Notes: generated from the letters alone by a model not told the origin. Shown: positions 1 through 7,707, counted from the stretch's first letter. The stretch is DNA of 47,656 bases from Candidatus Omnitrophota bacterium (GCA_026387405.1 JAPLLV010000084.1:1-47656), one strand, 5' to 3'. Numbers and translations: made by a program.

Positions 1-56
1 TTTGGTTCATCCGAAAAAGAAGAAGCTTTGGTAGGTGCTCTTTAAAAACAGAAATA

Positions 57-134
57 CGACATTTCTATTTTGGCTTAACAAACATGAAAACCGGACATTC
101 TTGCTTTGCTAGAAACAGGACATTTTTGCCTTGC
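57..134. repeat. Three degenerate GGACATT-type repeats, probable IS end
   Basis: Three related units of about 18 bp lie at 57-74, 91-109 and 116-134 with a rough consensus GGACATTyTTgCyTTGC. Several short direct repeats at one end are typical of transposase-binding termini of IS21-type and some IS481-type elements. Only short open reading tails precede them at positions 1-54, so the transposase, if any, lies upstream of the window. The consensus is visible; assigning it to an IS family is inference. Confidence 0.35.
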
Positions 135-157
135 AATAACATAGGCCTTTAAAAGCC

Positions 158-186
158 TTGACAAAATAATAAAAACGTGGTAAAGT
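158..186 (+). promoter_or_regulatory. Sigma70-type promoter of the AIPR-like gene
   Basis: A perfect -35 hexamer TTGACA (158-163) is followed after 17 bp by TAAAGT (181-186). It precedes the gene starting at 291 by about 100 nt and would drive the three genes up to 2728. Confidence 0.6.
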
Positions 187-290
187 CAGAAAGAATGTGT
201 TGATGCGATACGGTGACTTGCAGGCTTATGGCCTCAAGATGCGCAGAAAACACTAACAATGAGGCACCGCTCAAAAAAAGGAGGAGAAGC

Positions 291-1556
291 ATGAACATTA
301 ACACTGCACCAAAGGAGTATCGCCTTCCGGTCCAACAGGACCAAATTCGTAGTATTAAAGACCCCTACAACAACGAATTAACAATAATTCACGCTTTCGT
401 CAAGGTTCGCGATCTACCTAACGGTCAGATTCCTGATAAAATTAATCCTCGTTCACACGAGGTCGTTAGGATGGAAACTAGAATCCCACAGGCTATAACC
501 GCTTCTTTAACTGATACTCCAGAGATATTTCATCTCATAAATAGGGGTTGTTTAGTATTAGCTAAGAAGGCGTGGTATGATAATCAAACACGTACCTTAC
601 ACTTCCTTGTAGAATCTCCGGAACAAAATGGTATGGTAGATGGCGCTACTACTGATAGAGTATTAGCTAAACTGAAAGAGCAAGTTTCCAAGGCTGATTT
701 CTCTACCTTAAAGGAAGAAGAAATCCCAGATCACCTTAAGGAAGCTTATGTTCATCTGGAGATTATTGCGGGAGATACAAATGACGATTTACGCTTAAAA
801 CTGGCAGATGCGCGTAATACAAGTGAACAGGTTAAGGCATTTAGTCTAGAGGATTTGGGAGGCGGATATGATTGGTTAAAAGACATTATTGAAAAGTCAG
901 AATTTAAAGGTAAGGTACGGTATCGAGAGAATGAACCTAAACCAGTAGATATTCGGCTGGTCCTAGGCCTGCTAACCCTATTTCATCCTTACTGGAACGA
1001 AAAAAAATCCGATCCGATAGTTGCTTATACGGCCAAAGGAACAGTTATTGATAACTACAGAGATGAAGCATGGAAGAAGGGGTATGAGAAGTTGGCTCCG
1101 GTAGTGGTTGATATCCTGAAGCTATATGATTACATCCATGTAGAGTTTAACGATGCTTATAGGGCTGCTTATGCTTCAAAGAATGTAAGTGGAAGCTCAA
1201 AGTTAGGGCTTCGCAGAGAAGTTAAGTATATAAATAAAGCAGAAAAAGCAAAAGAGCTTCCGATAACAGGAGCGCGAACGCAATATGTGCTTACCGATGG
1301 TTGGCTTTACCCGCTTTTAGCATCGTTACGCGTACTCTTGGCTTGGCCAAAAAGTGGTAAGGGAGATGTAAAGTGGGTTGCGGAACCATTTAAGTTTTTT
1401 AAAGAAAATGGTCCAGATTTGGTTTATGATCTAGTTGAGCAATCCGAAGAGCTCGGGAGGAATCCCAATGCCACAGGTAAAAGCAGAAGGGTGTGGAGTG
1501 GTTTACGAATAAGAGTAGAAAATCAACTTTTTAAGTCCGGAGTTGTTACAGCGTAG
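291..1556 (+). CDS. AIPR-family-like protein (candidate abortive infection)
   Basis: The protein has 421 residues from the ATG at 291, chosen because GGAGG (281-285) sits 5 nt before it; an in-frame start at 213 lacks a ribosome site. Around residues 65-140 it reads R-x-PQAI...TPEIFHLINRG, then a short beta-rich stretch and MVDGATTDRVLAKL. This resembles the core of the AIPR family, in which a conserved Arg/Asn segment precedes a V-DG-x-T motif. AIPR proteins are linked to abortive infection and phage resistance and often stand alone or next to restriction genes. The remainder is alpha/beta without recognised catalytic motifs. It is the first of three same-strand genes behind one promoter. 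The family assignment is by eye and moderate; the defence role is inferred from family and neighbours. Confidence 0.6.
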   Translation: MNINTAPKEYRLPVQQDQIRSIKDPYNNELTIIHAFVKVRDLPNGQIPDKINPRSHEVVRMETRIPQAITASLTDTPEIFHLINRGCLVLAKKAWYDNQTRTLHFLVESPEQNGMVDGATTDRVLAKLKEQVSKADFSTLKEEEIPDHLKEAYVHLEIIAGDTNDDLRLKLADARNTSEQVKAFSLEDLGGGYDWLKDIIEKSEFKGKVRYRENEPKPVDIRLVLGLLTLFHPYWNEKKSDPIVAYTAKGTVIDNYRDEAWKKGYEKLAPVVVDILKLYDYIHVEFNDAYRAAYASKNVSGSSKLGLRREVKYINKAEKAKELPITGARTQYVLTDGWLYPLLASLRVLLAWPKSGKGDVKWVAEPFKFFKENGPDLVYDLVEQSEELGRNPNATGKSRRVWSGLRIRVENQLFKSGVVTA

Positions 1557-1616
1557 TTCGGATAGATTAATTGGGGGGCCAGGCCCCCCTCCCATTAAAG
1601 AAAGAAAGGGGATCTC

Positions 1617-1868
1617 ATGGAGCGCAAAAGAAAAACATTTGCCTATTTAAGTACAAAAGTTTATGGTGGACGACCAGAGAATAAAACCTTAGGAATAAGA
1701 TTCGAACCTAAGGATAAAGACAATGCAATAAAATTTTCAAAGGCAATTCTTCAAGCCGCCGAACATGGTAGCGGCGTAGATATAACAGTTTTTAGATACA
1801 AGCCATTGAAGGATGGTTCGGTGAGGGTTACAGTTACGGCTCCAAATAAGATAAGTGGGCGTTTCTAG
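1617..1868 (+). CDS. Small hypothetical protein, second gene of AIPR cluster
   Basis: This 83-residue basic protein starts at an ATG preceded by AAAGAAAGGGGA. No known domain is recognised. It is predicted to be small, soluble and beta-alpha-beta in pattern (strand near residues 8-13, helix near 34-48, strands near 53-60 and 66-74). It lies 60 nt after the AIPR-like gene and 32 nt before the next one, which suggests co-transcription. The 60-nt gap holds a C-run/G-run hairpin (GGGGGGCC...GGCCCCCC type, about 1573-1590) that could act as a partial terminator or a stabilising 3' end. A partner role in a defence module is only inferred from position. Confidence 0.55.
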   Translation: MERKRKTFAYLSTKVYGGRPENKTLGIRFEPKDKDNAIKFSKAILQAAEHGSGVDITVFRYKPLKDGSVRVTVTAPNKISGRF

Positions 1869-1900
1869 TAAAAATTATTTTTCAATGAGAGGTAGAAAAA

Positions 1901-2728
1901 ATGGAAAGCGTGAATTCAGAAGTTAAAAAACAAATAGAAGAAGATTTAAGAGACGGCGCTGGACCAAAAGTAGCTAGATATGCCCTTGCTTGTCTAAGCG
2001 GTCTTATTCCACTTATAGGCGGGGCTGTCGGTGGGGTTGGGGGCGCTTGGTCAGAAGCAGAGCAAGAAAAGCTGAATAAATTGTTAGCAACTTGGCTTAA
2101 ACTGCAGGAAGATGAAATTAAAGAAATTGGGCAGACCCTAGTTGAGGTCTATGTAAGATTAGATAAGAATGATGAGAATATTCGTAAAAGAATTGAAAGT
2201 CCTGGGTATTTGTCACTTGTGAAGAAATGTTTCCGAGATTGGTCGGCTGCAGAGAGTGAAGAAAAAAGAAAGTTAATCAGAAATCTGCTTGTTAACGCAG
2301 CTTCCACAAATATTGCGGGCGATGATGTTATTCGCCTGTTTATTGAATGGGTTGATATGTATAGTGAGGCCCATTTTAAGGTTGTTGCAACTTTATACAA
2401 TAATGCTGGTTTAACTCGAGCCATTATTTGGAATCGCATCCATGGAAACGCGGTTCGCGAAGATTCGGCTGAGGCTGATCTATTCAAGTTAATTATTGCC
2501 GATTTGAGCATGGGGCATATTATTAGACAGCATAGAGAAGTCGATTATTCCGGTAACTTTATTAAATCCGGAAGAAGAGGAAGATCAATATCAAGTTCGG
2601 GTTATTATACCTCTGCTTTTGATGATGAGAAGGAATATGAACTGACGAGCTTGGGACAGCAGTTTGTTCATTATACAATGAATGAAGTTGTGCCAAAGAT
2701 TGAATATAGGCCAGAAAATAGGCAGTAG
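1901..2728 (+). CDS. Hypothetical protein with Gly-rich hydrophobic segment
   Basis: The 275-residue protein starts with GAGAGGTAG upstream of the ATG. Residues about 24-48 form a hydrophobic, glycine-rich stretch (LSGLIPLIGGAVGGVGGAW) that could insert into a membrane. It is followed by a long charged, mostly helical region to about residue 130 and a mixed C-terminal region. No family is recognised. Architectures with one Gly-rich hydrophobic segment and a helical body occur among membrane-acting effectors of anti-phage systems, so this could be the effector of the cluster headed by the AIPR-like gene. That reading is inference. The gene ends 45 nt before a GC-rich structured repeat. Confidence 0.6.
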   Translation: MESVNSEVKKQIEEDLRDGAGPKVARYALACLSGLIPLIGGAVGGVGGAWSEAEQEKLNKLLATWLKLQEDEIKEIGQTLVEVYVRLDKNDENIRKRIESPGYLSLVKKCFRDWSAAESEEKRKLIRNLLVNAASTNIAGDDVIRLFIEWVDMYSEAHFKVVATLYNNAGLTRAIIWNRIHGNAVREDSAEADLFKLIIADLSMGHIIRQHREVDYSGNFIKSGRRGRSISSSGYYTSAFDDEKEYELTSLGQQFVHYTMNEVVPKIEYRPENRQ

Positions 2729-2773
2729 TTATAATTTCTTAAATTTTTGTCCTTTAATTATTTGTTCTTTGAC

Positions 2774-3183
2774 CCGGCAAAATTTGCCCGCACCAAATTT
2801 TGCCGGAGCCAAGCGTAGTTGTGGGGCGGGCGTGCCCGCACCACGCCCGCCCCATGCTTTTGCTTTAAAGCGCTGGACGAGAGAGGCGCAGCAATGCCGC
2901 GTCCAAAGCGGTATTTGGGAAGTAATAGCGGCATAGCGGACGAACTTCTTCCTAAAAATCGATTTTTTTCTTGTAGTAGACTGTCGGTTCGGACGCGCAG
3001 GGGCTGCGGCTGCCCGCACCAGCCGCAGCCCCTGCTGCGCCGCACACGCATTGCATTAGCTGGAAGCCGGCCGGCCAAGGCCGGCGCCCAGCGAGGCCTG
3101 CCCCCAGGCAGGCCGAGCGGTATAACGCGAGATGCGGGAGCGCCCCCCAGGGCGCGGGGCATTATAGCTGTTTCATTAGAGAC
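2774..3183 (+). repeat. Structured repeat, copy A (long form)
   Basis: This GC-rich, non-coding stretch contains three perfect hairpins: arms 2774-2786/2794-2806, 2822-2834/2842-2854 and 2997-3012/3020-3035, all with loop CCCGCAC. Downstream come smaller hairpins with loop CCCA (about 3093-3112 and 3144-3159) and the core GTTTCATTAGAGAC at 3170-3183. Much of it aligns with copy B at 8690-9150 (shared segments around CCCCATGCTTTTG, TTTGCATTAGC and GCGCCCAGCGAGGCCTG). Long reading frames in it are incidental: insertions and deletions between copies A and B break frame while stems stay paired. The element lies between the AIPR cluster and the DUF134 promoter. Confidence 0.75.
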
Positions 3184-3266
3184 TTTCCTTCCTAAAAGAA
3201 ACATCCTTCCAAATAGGTTTCTCGCAAAAAATTTGTATTTTATCTATCTGTTGCTTAACTTTTTTA

Positions 3267-3311
3267 TTGACAAGTAGTATTTTATTAAGTATATTATTAG
3301 CATATGCCAAT
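3267..3311 (+). promoter_or_regulatory. Promoter and palindromic operator of DUF134 operon
   Basis: TTGACA (3267-3272), 17 bp, then TATATT (3290-3295). A near-perfect 14-bp palindrome TTAGCATATGCCAA (3298-3311, one mismatched pair) starts just after the -10 box, where a bound helix-turn-helix protein would block transcription. DUF134 proteins carry a predicted HTH, so autoregulation is a plausible inference. The gene starts at 3329 behind AGGAAGG. Confidence 0.6.
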
Positions 3312-3328
3312 AACTAAAAGGAAGGTAT

Positions 3329-3628
3329 ATGTCCAGGCCTTGTAGGTGCAGGAGAATAAGATGTAATCCCGATGCAAATTACTTTAAGCCCAGGGGAATC
3401 CCTTTAGATGAGCTTGAAGAGGTAAATCTTGCCTTAGATGAATTGGAAGCGGTCAGACTTGCGGATTGGGAAGGGTTATATCAGGAAGACGCCGCCAAGA
3501 AGATGAATATTTCCCGGCAGACATTCGGGAATATCATCAATAATGCCCATAAGAAAATTGCTGATACTCTTTTACATGGTAAAGCGCTTAAGTTAGGAGG
3601 AGGAGCGGTAGAAAGGGTCAGTGGATAA
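3329..3628 (+). CDS. DUF134 (UPF0251) family HTH protein
   Basis: The 99-residue protein begins with the family's Cys/Arg-rich segment (RPCRCRRIRCNP), followed by IPLDELEEVNLALDELEAVRLADWEGLYQEDAAKKM and a helix-turn-helix near residues 50-75 (MNISRQTFGNIINNAHKKIADTLL). DUF134 proteins are predicted DNA-binding regulators commonly encoded beside NifX-like (dinitrogenase iron-molybdenum cofactor) proteins, as here. The four N-terminal cysteines could bind a metal or an iron-sulfur cluster. The stop codon directly abuts the ATG of the methyltransferase gene. A palindrome in its own promoter fits autoregulation. Confidence 0.85.
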   Translation: MSRPCRCRRIRCNPDANYFKPRGIPLDELEEVNLALDELEAVRLADWEGLYQEDAAKKMNISRQTFGNIINNAHKKIADTLLHGKALKLGGGAVERVSG

Positions 3629-4201
3629 ATGGAAACCGATGTTATAGAAAACCACAAACGCTATTTAGCCCGGAAGGAATTATTCAAAAACTTTGGCTGC
3701 GATATTGACCAGGAGCGTGAGTTTGTTCTAGCTCAGGCGCAGCCGCTTACGGGAAGTATTCTAGAAGCCGGTACCGGAAAAGGGCATTTTTCCCTTACTC
3801 TAGCAAAGGCCGGATACAAATTTACGACTATCGATATATCTTCGGAAGAACAAGGATTTGCTAAGCTTAATCTTAAGTATTACGGGCTTGATGGTAATGT
3901 TGATTTCAGCATCGAAAATGGCAAGCACCTCAGTTTTAAAAATGACAGCTTTGATGTTATTTTCTCTGTAAATACTATCTATCACTTCAGTAACCCTTAT
4001 GTTGTTATTGATGAACTTATTCGTGTGCTTGCGGCAAAGGGGAAACTCATCCTGAGCGATTTTACCCCAGAAGGGTTTAAGCTGATTGAGGAGATTCATG
4101 CCTCTGAAGGCAAGGTACATGAAGAAGGAGGCGCTTCGTTAGAGCAGGTTAAGACGTATTTAGTCAGGAAAGAGTTTCGCGTGAGAGATTCAGCTAGCTG
4201 A
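3629..4201 (+). CDS. Class I SAM-dependent methyltransferase
   Basis: The 190-residue protein shows the Rossmann methyltransferase pattern: motif I LEAGTGKGHFSLTLA (about residues 45-59), the post-I acidic TTIDIS (about 67-72), NGKHLSFKNDSFDVIFSVNTIYHF (about 95-117) and IRVLAAKGKLILSDF. The substrate is unknown. It is short at the C-terminus compared with many 210-250-residue members and lacks a clear substrate-binding cap. The ATG follows the TAA of the DUF134 gene with no gap, so translational coupling is likely. Methyltransferases of this kind are often found in DUF134/NifX neighbourhoods. Confidence 0.8.
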   Translation: METDVIENHKRYLARKELFKNFGCDIDQEREFVLAQAQPLTGSILEAGTGKGHFSLTLAKAGYKFTTIDISSEEQGFAKLNLKYYGLDGNVDFSIENGKHLSFKNDSFDVIFSVNTIYHFSNPYVVIDELIRVLAAKGKLILSDFTPEGFKLIEEIHASEGKVHEEGGASLEQVKTYLVRKEFRVRDSAS

Positions 4202-4239
4202 TTTCAAGGTGTTCTCATCGCACAGAGAGGAGAGATAAA

Positions 4240-4605
4240 ATGAGGATATGTATTCCTACAGAAACCAAAGACGGGCTCAAGGCAAAAGCGTATGATCATT
4301 TCGGCAGCGCGCCGTATTTTACAATCTATGATACAGAAAAAGAAACCTTCAAGGCTCTGGATAACACTAATGCCCATCATTCTCATGGCATGTGCCATCC
4401 GATAGGGGTTTTGGGTACTTCATCCATTGATGCAGTGGTGTGCCAGGGGATGGGAGCACGAGCTATCCAGAAGTTAAATGAAGCTAATGTTAAGGCCTAC
4501 CGCGCTGCAGGCGAAACCGTGGCTGAAATAATCAAAAAATTCAAGTCAGGCAAGCTAGAAGAGATAACCGTACAGAATGCCTGCGCGCAGCACGGTTGCC
4601 ATTAG
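4240..4605 (+). CDS. NifX/NifB-like (dinitrogenase FeMo-cofactor) domain protein
   Basis: The 121-residue protein has the single-domain Nitro_FeMo-Co fold pattern: MRICIPTE at the start, DHFGSAPYFTIYD (about residues 19-31), the His/Cys stretch NAHHSHGMCHP (about 45-55), VVCQGMGARAI (about 67-77) and a C-terminal ACAQHGCH. Members outside nitrogenase operons are thought to bind or carry metal clusters, but their exact role is unresolved. AGAGAGGAGAGAT precedes the ATG. Co-occurrence with DUF134 is a well-known pairing. There is no nitrogenase gene in the window, so a role in nitrogen fixation is not implied. Confidence 0.85.
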   Translation: MRICIPTETKDGLKAKAYDHFGSAPYFTIYDTEKETFKALDNTNAHHSHGMCHPIGVLGTSSIDAVVCQGMGARAIQKLNEANVKAYRAAGETVAEIIKKFKSGKLEEITVQNACAQHGCH

Positions 4606-4618
4606 GAATTTTTTCAAT

Positions 4619-4751
4619 ATGAATAAAATAGTGCTGATTAATGAAAGCTTGTGCTTAGCGGAACGTGCATTAAATCACGGAATCAGGAAGGAACCGAAAT
4701 GTGCCCGATTAATACGATGAAGGATATGTACGAGATCATTGAACCTTGCTA
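4619..4751 (+). pseudogene. Possible decayed ferredoxin-like remnant
   Basis: An ATG at 4619 opens a 33-codon frame (MNKIVLINESLC...) that ends at 4720. A second frame ending at 4751 reads ...EMCPINTMKDMYEIIEPC. The start and the CP...C tail together look like the two ends of a small ferredoxin-type sequence joined by a frameshift, with the central CxxC lost. Iron-sulfur mini-proteins are common beside DUF134/NifX genes. The match is weak and the region may simply be non-coding. Confidence 0.25.
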
Positions 4752-4774
4752 ATCTTAGTATAAGAAATTAAATA

Positions 4775-5365
4775 ATGAACAAAAGTATTTTTAATACCGC
4801 ACAATTCCATGTATGCGTTGATTCAGCTCATAAGCTTGATGATACCCAGGCAGAAGTTGCCTTTGTGGGTCGATCGAATGTGGGCAAAAGCTCGCTTGTA
4901 AATGCGCTTTGTGGCCGTCGTTTGCTTGCTAAGATTTCAAAAACTCCCGGTAAAACCCGTACAATTAATGTATTTTCCATACGCTATGGTAAGTGGATTG
5001 TTGATCTTCCGGGTTATGGTTTTGCTGCTGTTTCAGTAAAAGAAAAAGATAACTGGAAGTCTATGATTGAAAGCTATCTTTCCAGCCGGTCTTCACTTAA
5101 AGCTATTTTTGTTCTAGTTGATGCTCATGTTGGAGCAACAGCCCTTGACCGGCAAATGTTGGCATGGTTAAAAAGTAAAGGTATACCGTATCGCATAGTC
5201 GTTAATAAAATTGATCGTATTACGCAAGTAAATCTTGCTGAACAACGCCAAAGTTTAGCCTTAGATTTAGAAGTAATGCCGGAGCATATTCTTTGGGTTA
5301 GCGCAAAAAAAGGCACAGGCATCGCGGAGCTACGTACAATTATATCCGGTTTTCTTGCATTATAA
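4775..5365 (+). CDS. engB: Ribosome biogenesis GTP-binding protein EngB/YsxC
   Basis: This 196-residue TRAFAC GTPase has all G motifs in order: G1 GRSNVGKS (32-39), G2 TPGKTRTIN with the conserved Thr residues (about 57-65), G3 DLPGYGFA (about 77-84), G4 NKID (about 147-150) and G5 SAKKG (about 177-181). Length and the PGKT-T-N segment match YihA/YsxC, needed for assembly of the 50S ribosomal subunit. The start has only a weak ribosome-binding site. It is a housekeeping gene embedded between accessory genes. Its stop lies next to the start of the radical SAM gene, suggesting coupled translation. Confidence 0.93.
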   Translation: MNKSIFNTAQFHVCVDSAHKLDDTQAEVAFVGRSNVGKSSLVNALCGRRLLAKISKTPGKTRTINVFSIRYGKWIVDLPGYGFAAVSVKEKDNWKSMIESYLSSRSSLKAIFVLVDAHVGATALDRQMLAWLKSKGIPYRIVVNKIDRITQVNLAEQRQSLALDLEVMPEHILWVSAKKGTGIAELRTIISGFLAL

Positions 5366-5366
5366 A

Positions 5367-6236
5367 ATGGCCATTGTAGAACCCGTTATCAGACCGCCGG
5401 CAGAATCAGACAGTTTTCTTTTGCAAGTAACCCTGGGATGTTCGGCAAACAGCTGTAGCTTTTGCGGCGCCTATAAGAATAAAACCTTCCGCATAAAAGA
5501 CCAGAAAGAGATCCTGGCGGATATCCATGGGTACGCCCGCCGGCATAGCGATGCGCGGCGTGTTTTTCTTATGGACGGCGATGCACTGGTCTTGAGCAAC
5601 AGCAAACTGATTCCCATTTTAGAAAAGCTGGAACAGGTCTTTCCGCGGCTTTCCCGCGTTTCCAGCTACGCGAATGGATGTAACATTACGCAAAAAAGCG
5701 ACCAGGAATTAACCGAGCTCTACGATCACAAACTAAGCCTTATCTACCTGGGTTTGGAAAGCGGCAGTCAGGACATCTTGGAACGGTGCGGCAAATCTTC
5801 CGGCGTTGAGGAAATGATCGAGGCGGTCCAGAGGGCGGCTAAGGCGCATATCAAGGCTTCGGTTATCGTTTTGCTGGGTTTGGGCGGCAGGAAATATTCC
5901 GCAGAACATGTCGCCGGTACCATCGAAGCGCTGAATAGGATGCAGCCAAGATACCTTTCGTTTCTTTCCCTGATGGTCATTCCCGGCACGCCATTGGCGG
6001 AAGAAGTCAGGAACGGTGATTTTAAGGAATTGAATTCTCTCGAGCTGTTGAAAGAGTCTTACGAAATCATTAAGGGGTTTGATCTTACGAAAACGATATT
6101 CCGGTCGGATCACGCCTCAAACTATCTGGCGCTGGAAGGGGCGTTTCCAAAGGATAAAATGGCGCTGTTAAATATCCTGGAGTCTGCCATTGGCGGCGAG
6201 ATAAGGCTGAAGCCGGAGAGCTTAAGAGGCTTGTAG
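5367..6236 (+). CDS. Radical SAM protein with CX4CX2C cluster motif
   Basis: From the ATG at 5367 the protein has 289 residues; a TTG at 5355 would overlap engB and is less likely. The cluster motif is GCSANSCSFCG, with Cys25, Cys30 and Cys33. The four-residue first spacing occurs in a COG1032-type subgroup whose motif is followed by Y-K-x-K-x-FR, here YKNKTFR. Later landmarks are FLMDGDAL (about 69-76), YLGLESGSQDIL and VIPGTPLAEE (about 208-217), typical of the TIM-barrel elongator/coproporphyrinogen-oxidase-like half. The substrate is unknown. It is 1 nt from engB and 16 nt from the next radical SAM gene, so the three are likely co-transcribed. Confidence 0.85.
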   Translation: MAIVEPVIRPPAESDSFLLQVTLGCSANSCSFCGAYKNKTFRIKDQKEILADIHGYARRHSDARRVFLMDGDALVLSNSKLIPILEKLEQVFPRLSRVSSYANGCNITQKSDQELTELYDHKLSLIYLGLESGSQDILERCGKSSGVEEMIEAVQRAAKAHIKASVIVLLGLGGRKYSAEHVAGTIEALNRMQPRYLSFLSLMVIPGTPLAEEVRNGDFKELNSLELLKESYEIIKGFDLTKTIFRSDHASNYLALEGAFPKDKMALLNILESAIGGEIRLKPESLRGL

Positions 6237-6252
6237 TAAAAAACTGCGACCT

Positions 6253-7647
6253 ATGAATACAAAAGTCCTGCTTTTTAATTTGCCTCCTTTGGGAGGCGAT
6301 CTTTTTCCTATATCGCTCGGCTATATTGCCGCAAGCCTGGCCAAGCATAACATTGATTCAGTTATCGCTGAAATAGATTCGCTTACTACTCTTACGGATA
6401 AATCGATCAGCAGGTTTGTCCTTAAATCTAAACCTGCGGTAGTGGGTTTGGCGGTATATCAGGTGAATATCCGTCTGGCAATGCAATTGGCAAAGCTGAT
6501 TAAAATGTGCGATCCGTCTATTGTGGTTGTATTGGGTGGTCCTCAGGCGACTTTTATGCCTGGCCGGGTATTAACGCAGATGCCTGATGTTGATGTGATC
6601 ATCCGGGGAGAAGGTGAGATCGTGATATCTGCTCTTATTGACTGCCTACAGAAGCGGGGAGATATCACAAAAGTAAAAGGTATAGCATTCCGGCTAGGGG
6701 GTGAGATCTATGAAACAGCATCTCAGCCGTTTGTTCGTAACCTGGATAAATTACCTTCCCCTTATCAGACAGGCGTATTTCGCTGGAGCGATCATACCGG
6801 AGCGGCGATGCTCACTTCCCGCGGTTGCACTTATAACTGCAATTTTTGTTATACCCCGCGAGCTTTTAACCGGACTATCCGGGTGCATTCGCTTCACCGC
6901 GTGCTCGCAGACATGAACGTCTGCGTTAAGAACGGGATCCGTAGATTTTTCTTTGCCGATCCTTATTTTACCTTTGATAAGAAGCGGGTCAGGGCGATCA
7001 TGCGAGGTATCATCAAGAAACGCTGGAAAATCGAGATCTGGTGTGAGACACGCGCGGAATTAGTGGACGCGGACCTGCTTAATCTTATGGCCAGGGCAGG
7101 GGTGAAGTATCTTGCCTATGGCCTGGAGTCAGTTGATCCGGTGGTAAACAGGGCGATCAATAAACCGATCGACCTGCGTCAGTTTGGAGAGACTATTAGA
7201 TCAACTCAATCCGCGGGTATTGAAGCTGAGGTTTTTACTTTGTATGGCCTGCCGAAACAGACGCGGCAGTCGAGTCTAAAGACCTTGAGTTTTTTGCAGG
7301 ATTTAGGCGTTAAGATCATTGGCAATTCCGCTGGGCAGCAGTTAATTCTTTTTTTCGGCACGGATGTCCTGGATAATCCGCGGAAATACGGGATCCGCTT
7401 GTTCAAAAAACGCCGGCCGCTTTATTTTTCCGCAGGAGCTGATTTCCAGACTGATTGGATGACAACGCGGGATATTGCTTTCGTGGCCCGAAAATACAAG
7501 TCTGCTTCTGCGGGGAAAAATTCCCGCGGCAAAGGGTGTATAAGTTTGTTAACCGGAAGGCTTGCCCCAGCAAGGCCGACTGATGAATCGGGCAATGTGG
7601 GAGCGCCCGGGGCGTTTTTAAGCTGTTTCATTAGAGACCGGGCTTAA
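6253..7647 (+). CDS. B12-binding-domain radical SAM protein with repeat-derived C-terminus
   Basis: The 464-residue protein has an N-terminal cobalamin-binding-like domain (about 1-150; PPLGGDLFPISLGYIAASL, VVLGGPQATFMP, IIRGEGE) and a radical SAM domain with the cluster motif CTYNCNFC (Cys192, Cys196, Cys199), FFFADPYFTF and YGLESVD. COG1032 proteins of this layout modify lipids, hopanoids, peptides or cofactors; the substrate here is unknown. The B12 domain lacks a clear DxHxxG motif, so it may not bind cobalamin tightly. The last 30 or so residues (from about 7555) are translated from copy C of the structured repeat, including its conserved core at 7625-7638, and the stop codon lies inside the repeat. 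The native C-terminus was therefore probably replaced. Confidence 0.85.
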   Translation: MNTKVLLFNLPPLGGDLFPISLGYIAASLAKHNIDSVIAEIDSLTTLTDKSISRFVLKSKPAVVGLAVYQVNIRLAMQLAKLIKMCDPSIVVVLGGPQATFMPGRVLTQMPDVDVIIRGEGEIVISALIDCLQKRGDITKVKGIAFRLGGEIYETASQPFVRNLDKLPSPYQTGVFRWSDHTGAAMLTSRGCTYNCNFCYTPRAFNRTIRVHSLHRVLADMNVCVKNGIRRFFFADPYFTFDKKRVRAIMRGIIKKRWKIEIWCETRAELVDADLLNLMARAGVKYLAYGLESVDPVVNRAINKPIDLRQFGETIRSTQSAGIEAEVFTLYGLPKQTRQSSLKTLSFLQDLGVKIIGNSAGQQLILFFGTDVLDNPRKYGIRLFKKRRPLYFSAGADFQTDWMTTRDIAFVARKYKSASAGKNSRGKGCISLLTGRLAPARPTDESGNVGAPGAFLSCFIRDRA

Positions 7648-7690
7648 CCGGGGGGTATTAAAAGCGGCCCCCACCTAATGGTTTCCCTCC
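7555..7690 (+). repeat. Structured repeat, copy C (short form)
   Basis: This copy holds the core GTTTCATTAGAGAC at 7625-7638, preceded by GGGAGCGCCC and a hairpin GGCTTGC-CCCA-GCAAGGCC (about 7559-7577), and followed by a CCGGG/CCGGG-type pairing and a GGTTTCC end box near 7679. The upstream hairpin has a stem different from copies A and B (GGCCTGCC/GGCAGGCC) but is still paired and keeps loop CCCA. It overlaps the 3' end of the radical SAM gene. Confidence 0.65.
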
Positions 7691-7707
7691 TAAAGATAAG
7701 AATTCTC

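Noticed and set aside
213-290. 26-codon N-terminal extension of the AIPR-like protein
   Set aside because: No ribosome-binding site at 213, whereas GGAGG sits correctly before the ATG at 291; the extension is also rich in Arg/Lys with no family similarity.
2758-3204. Long reading frames on both strands in the GC-rich repeat (copy A), partly similar to a minus-strand frame in copy B
   Set aside because: Insertions and deletions between the two copies shift the frame while hairpin pairing is kept, and the translations are low-complexity Arg/Pro/Ala. Non-coding structure explains the similarity better.
4204-4398. Minus-strand frame over the start of the NifX-like gene
   Set aside because: The plus-strand NifX-like frame is a recognisable family member covering the same DNA.
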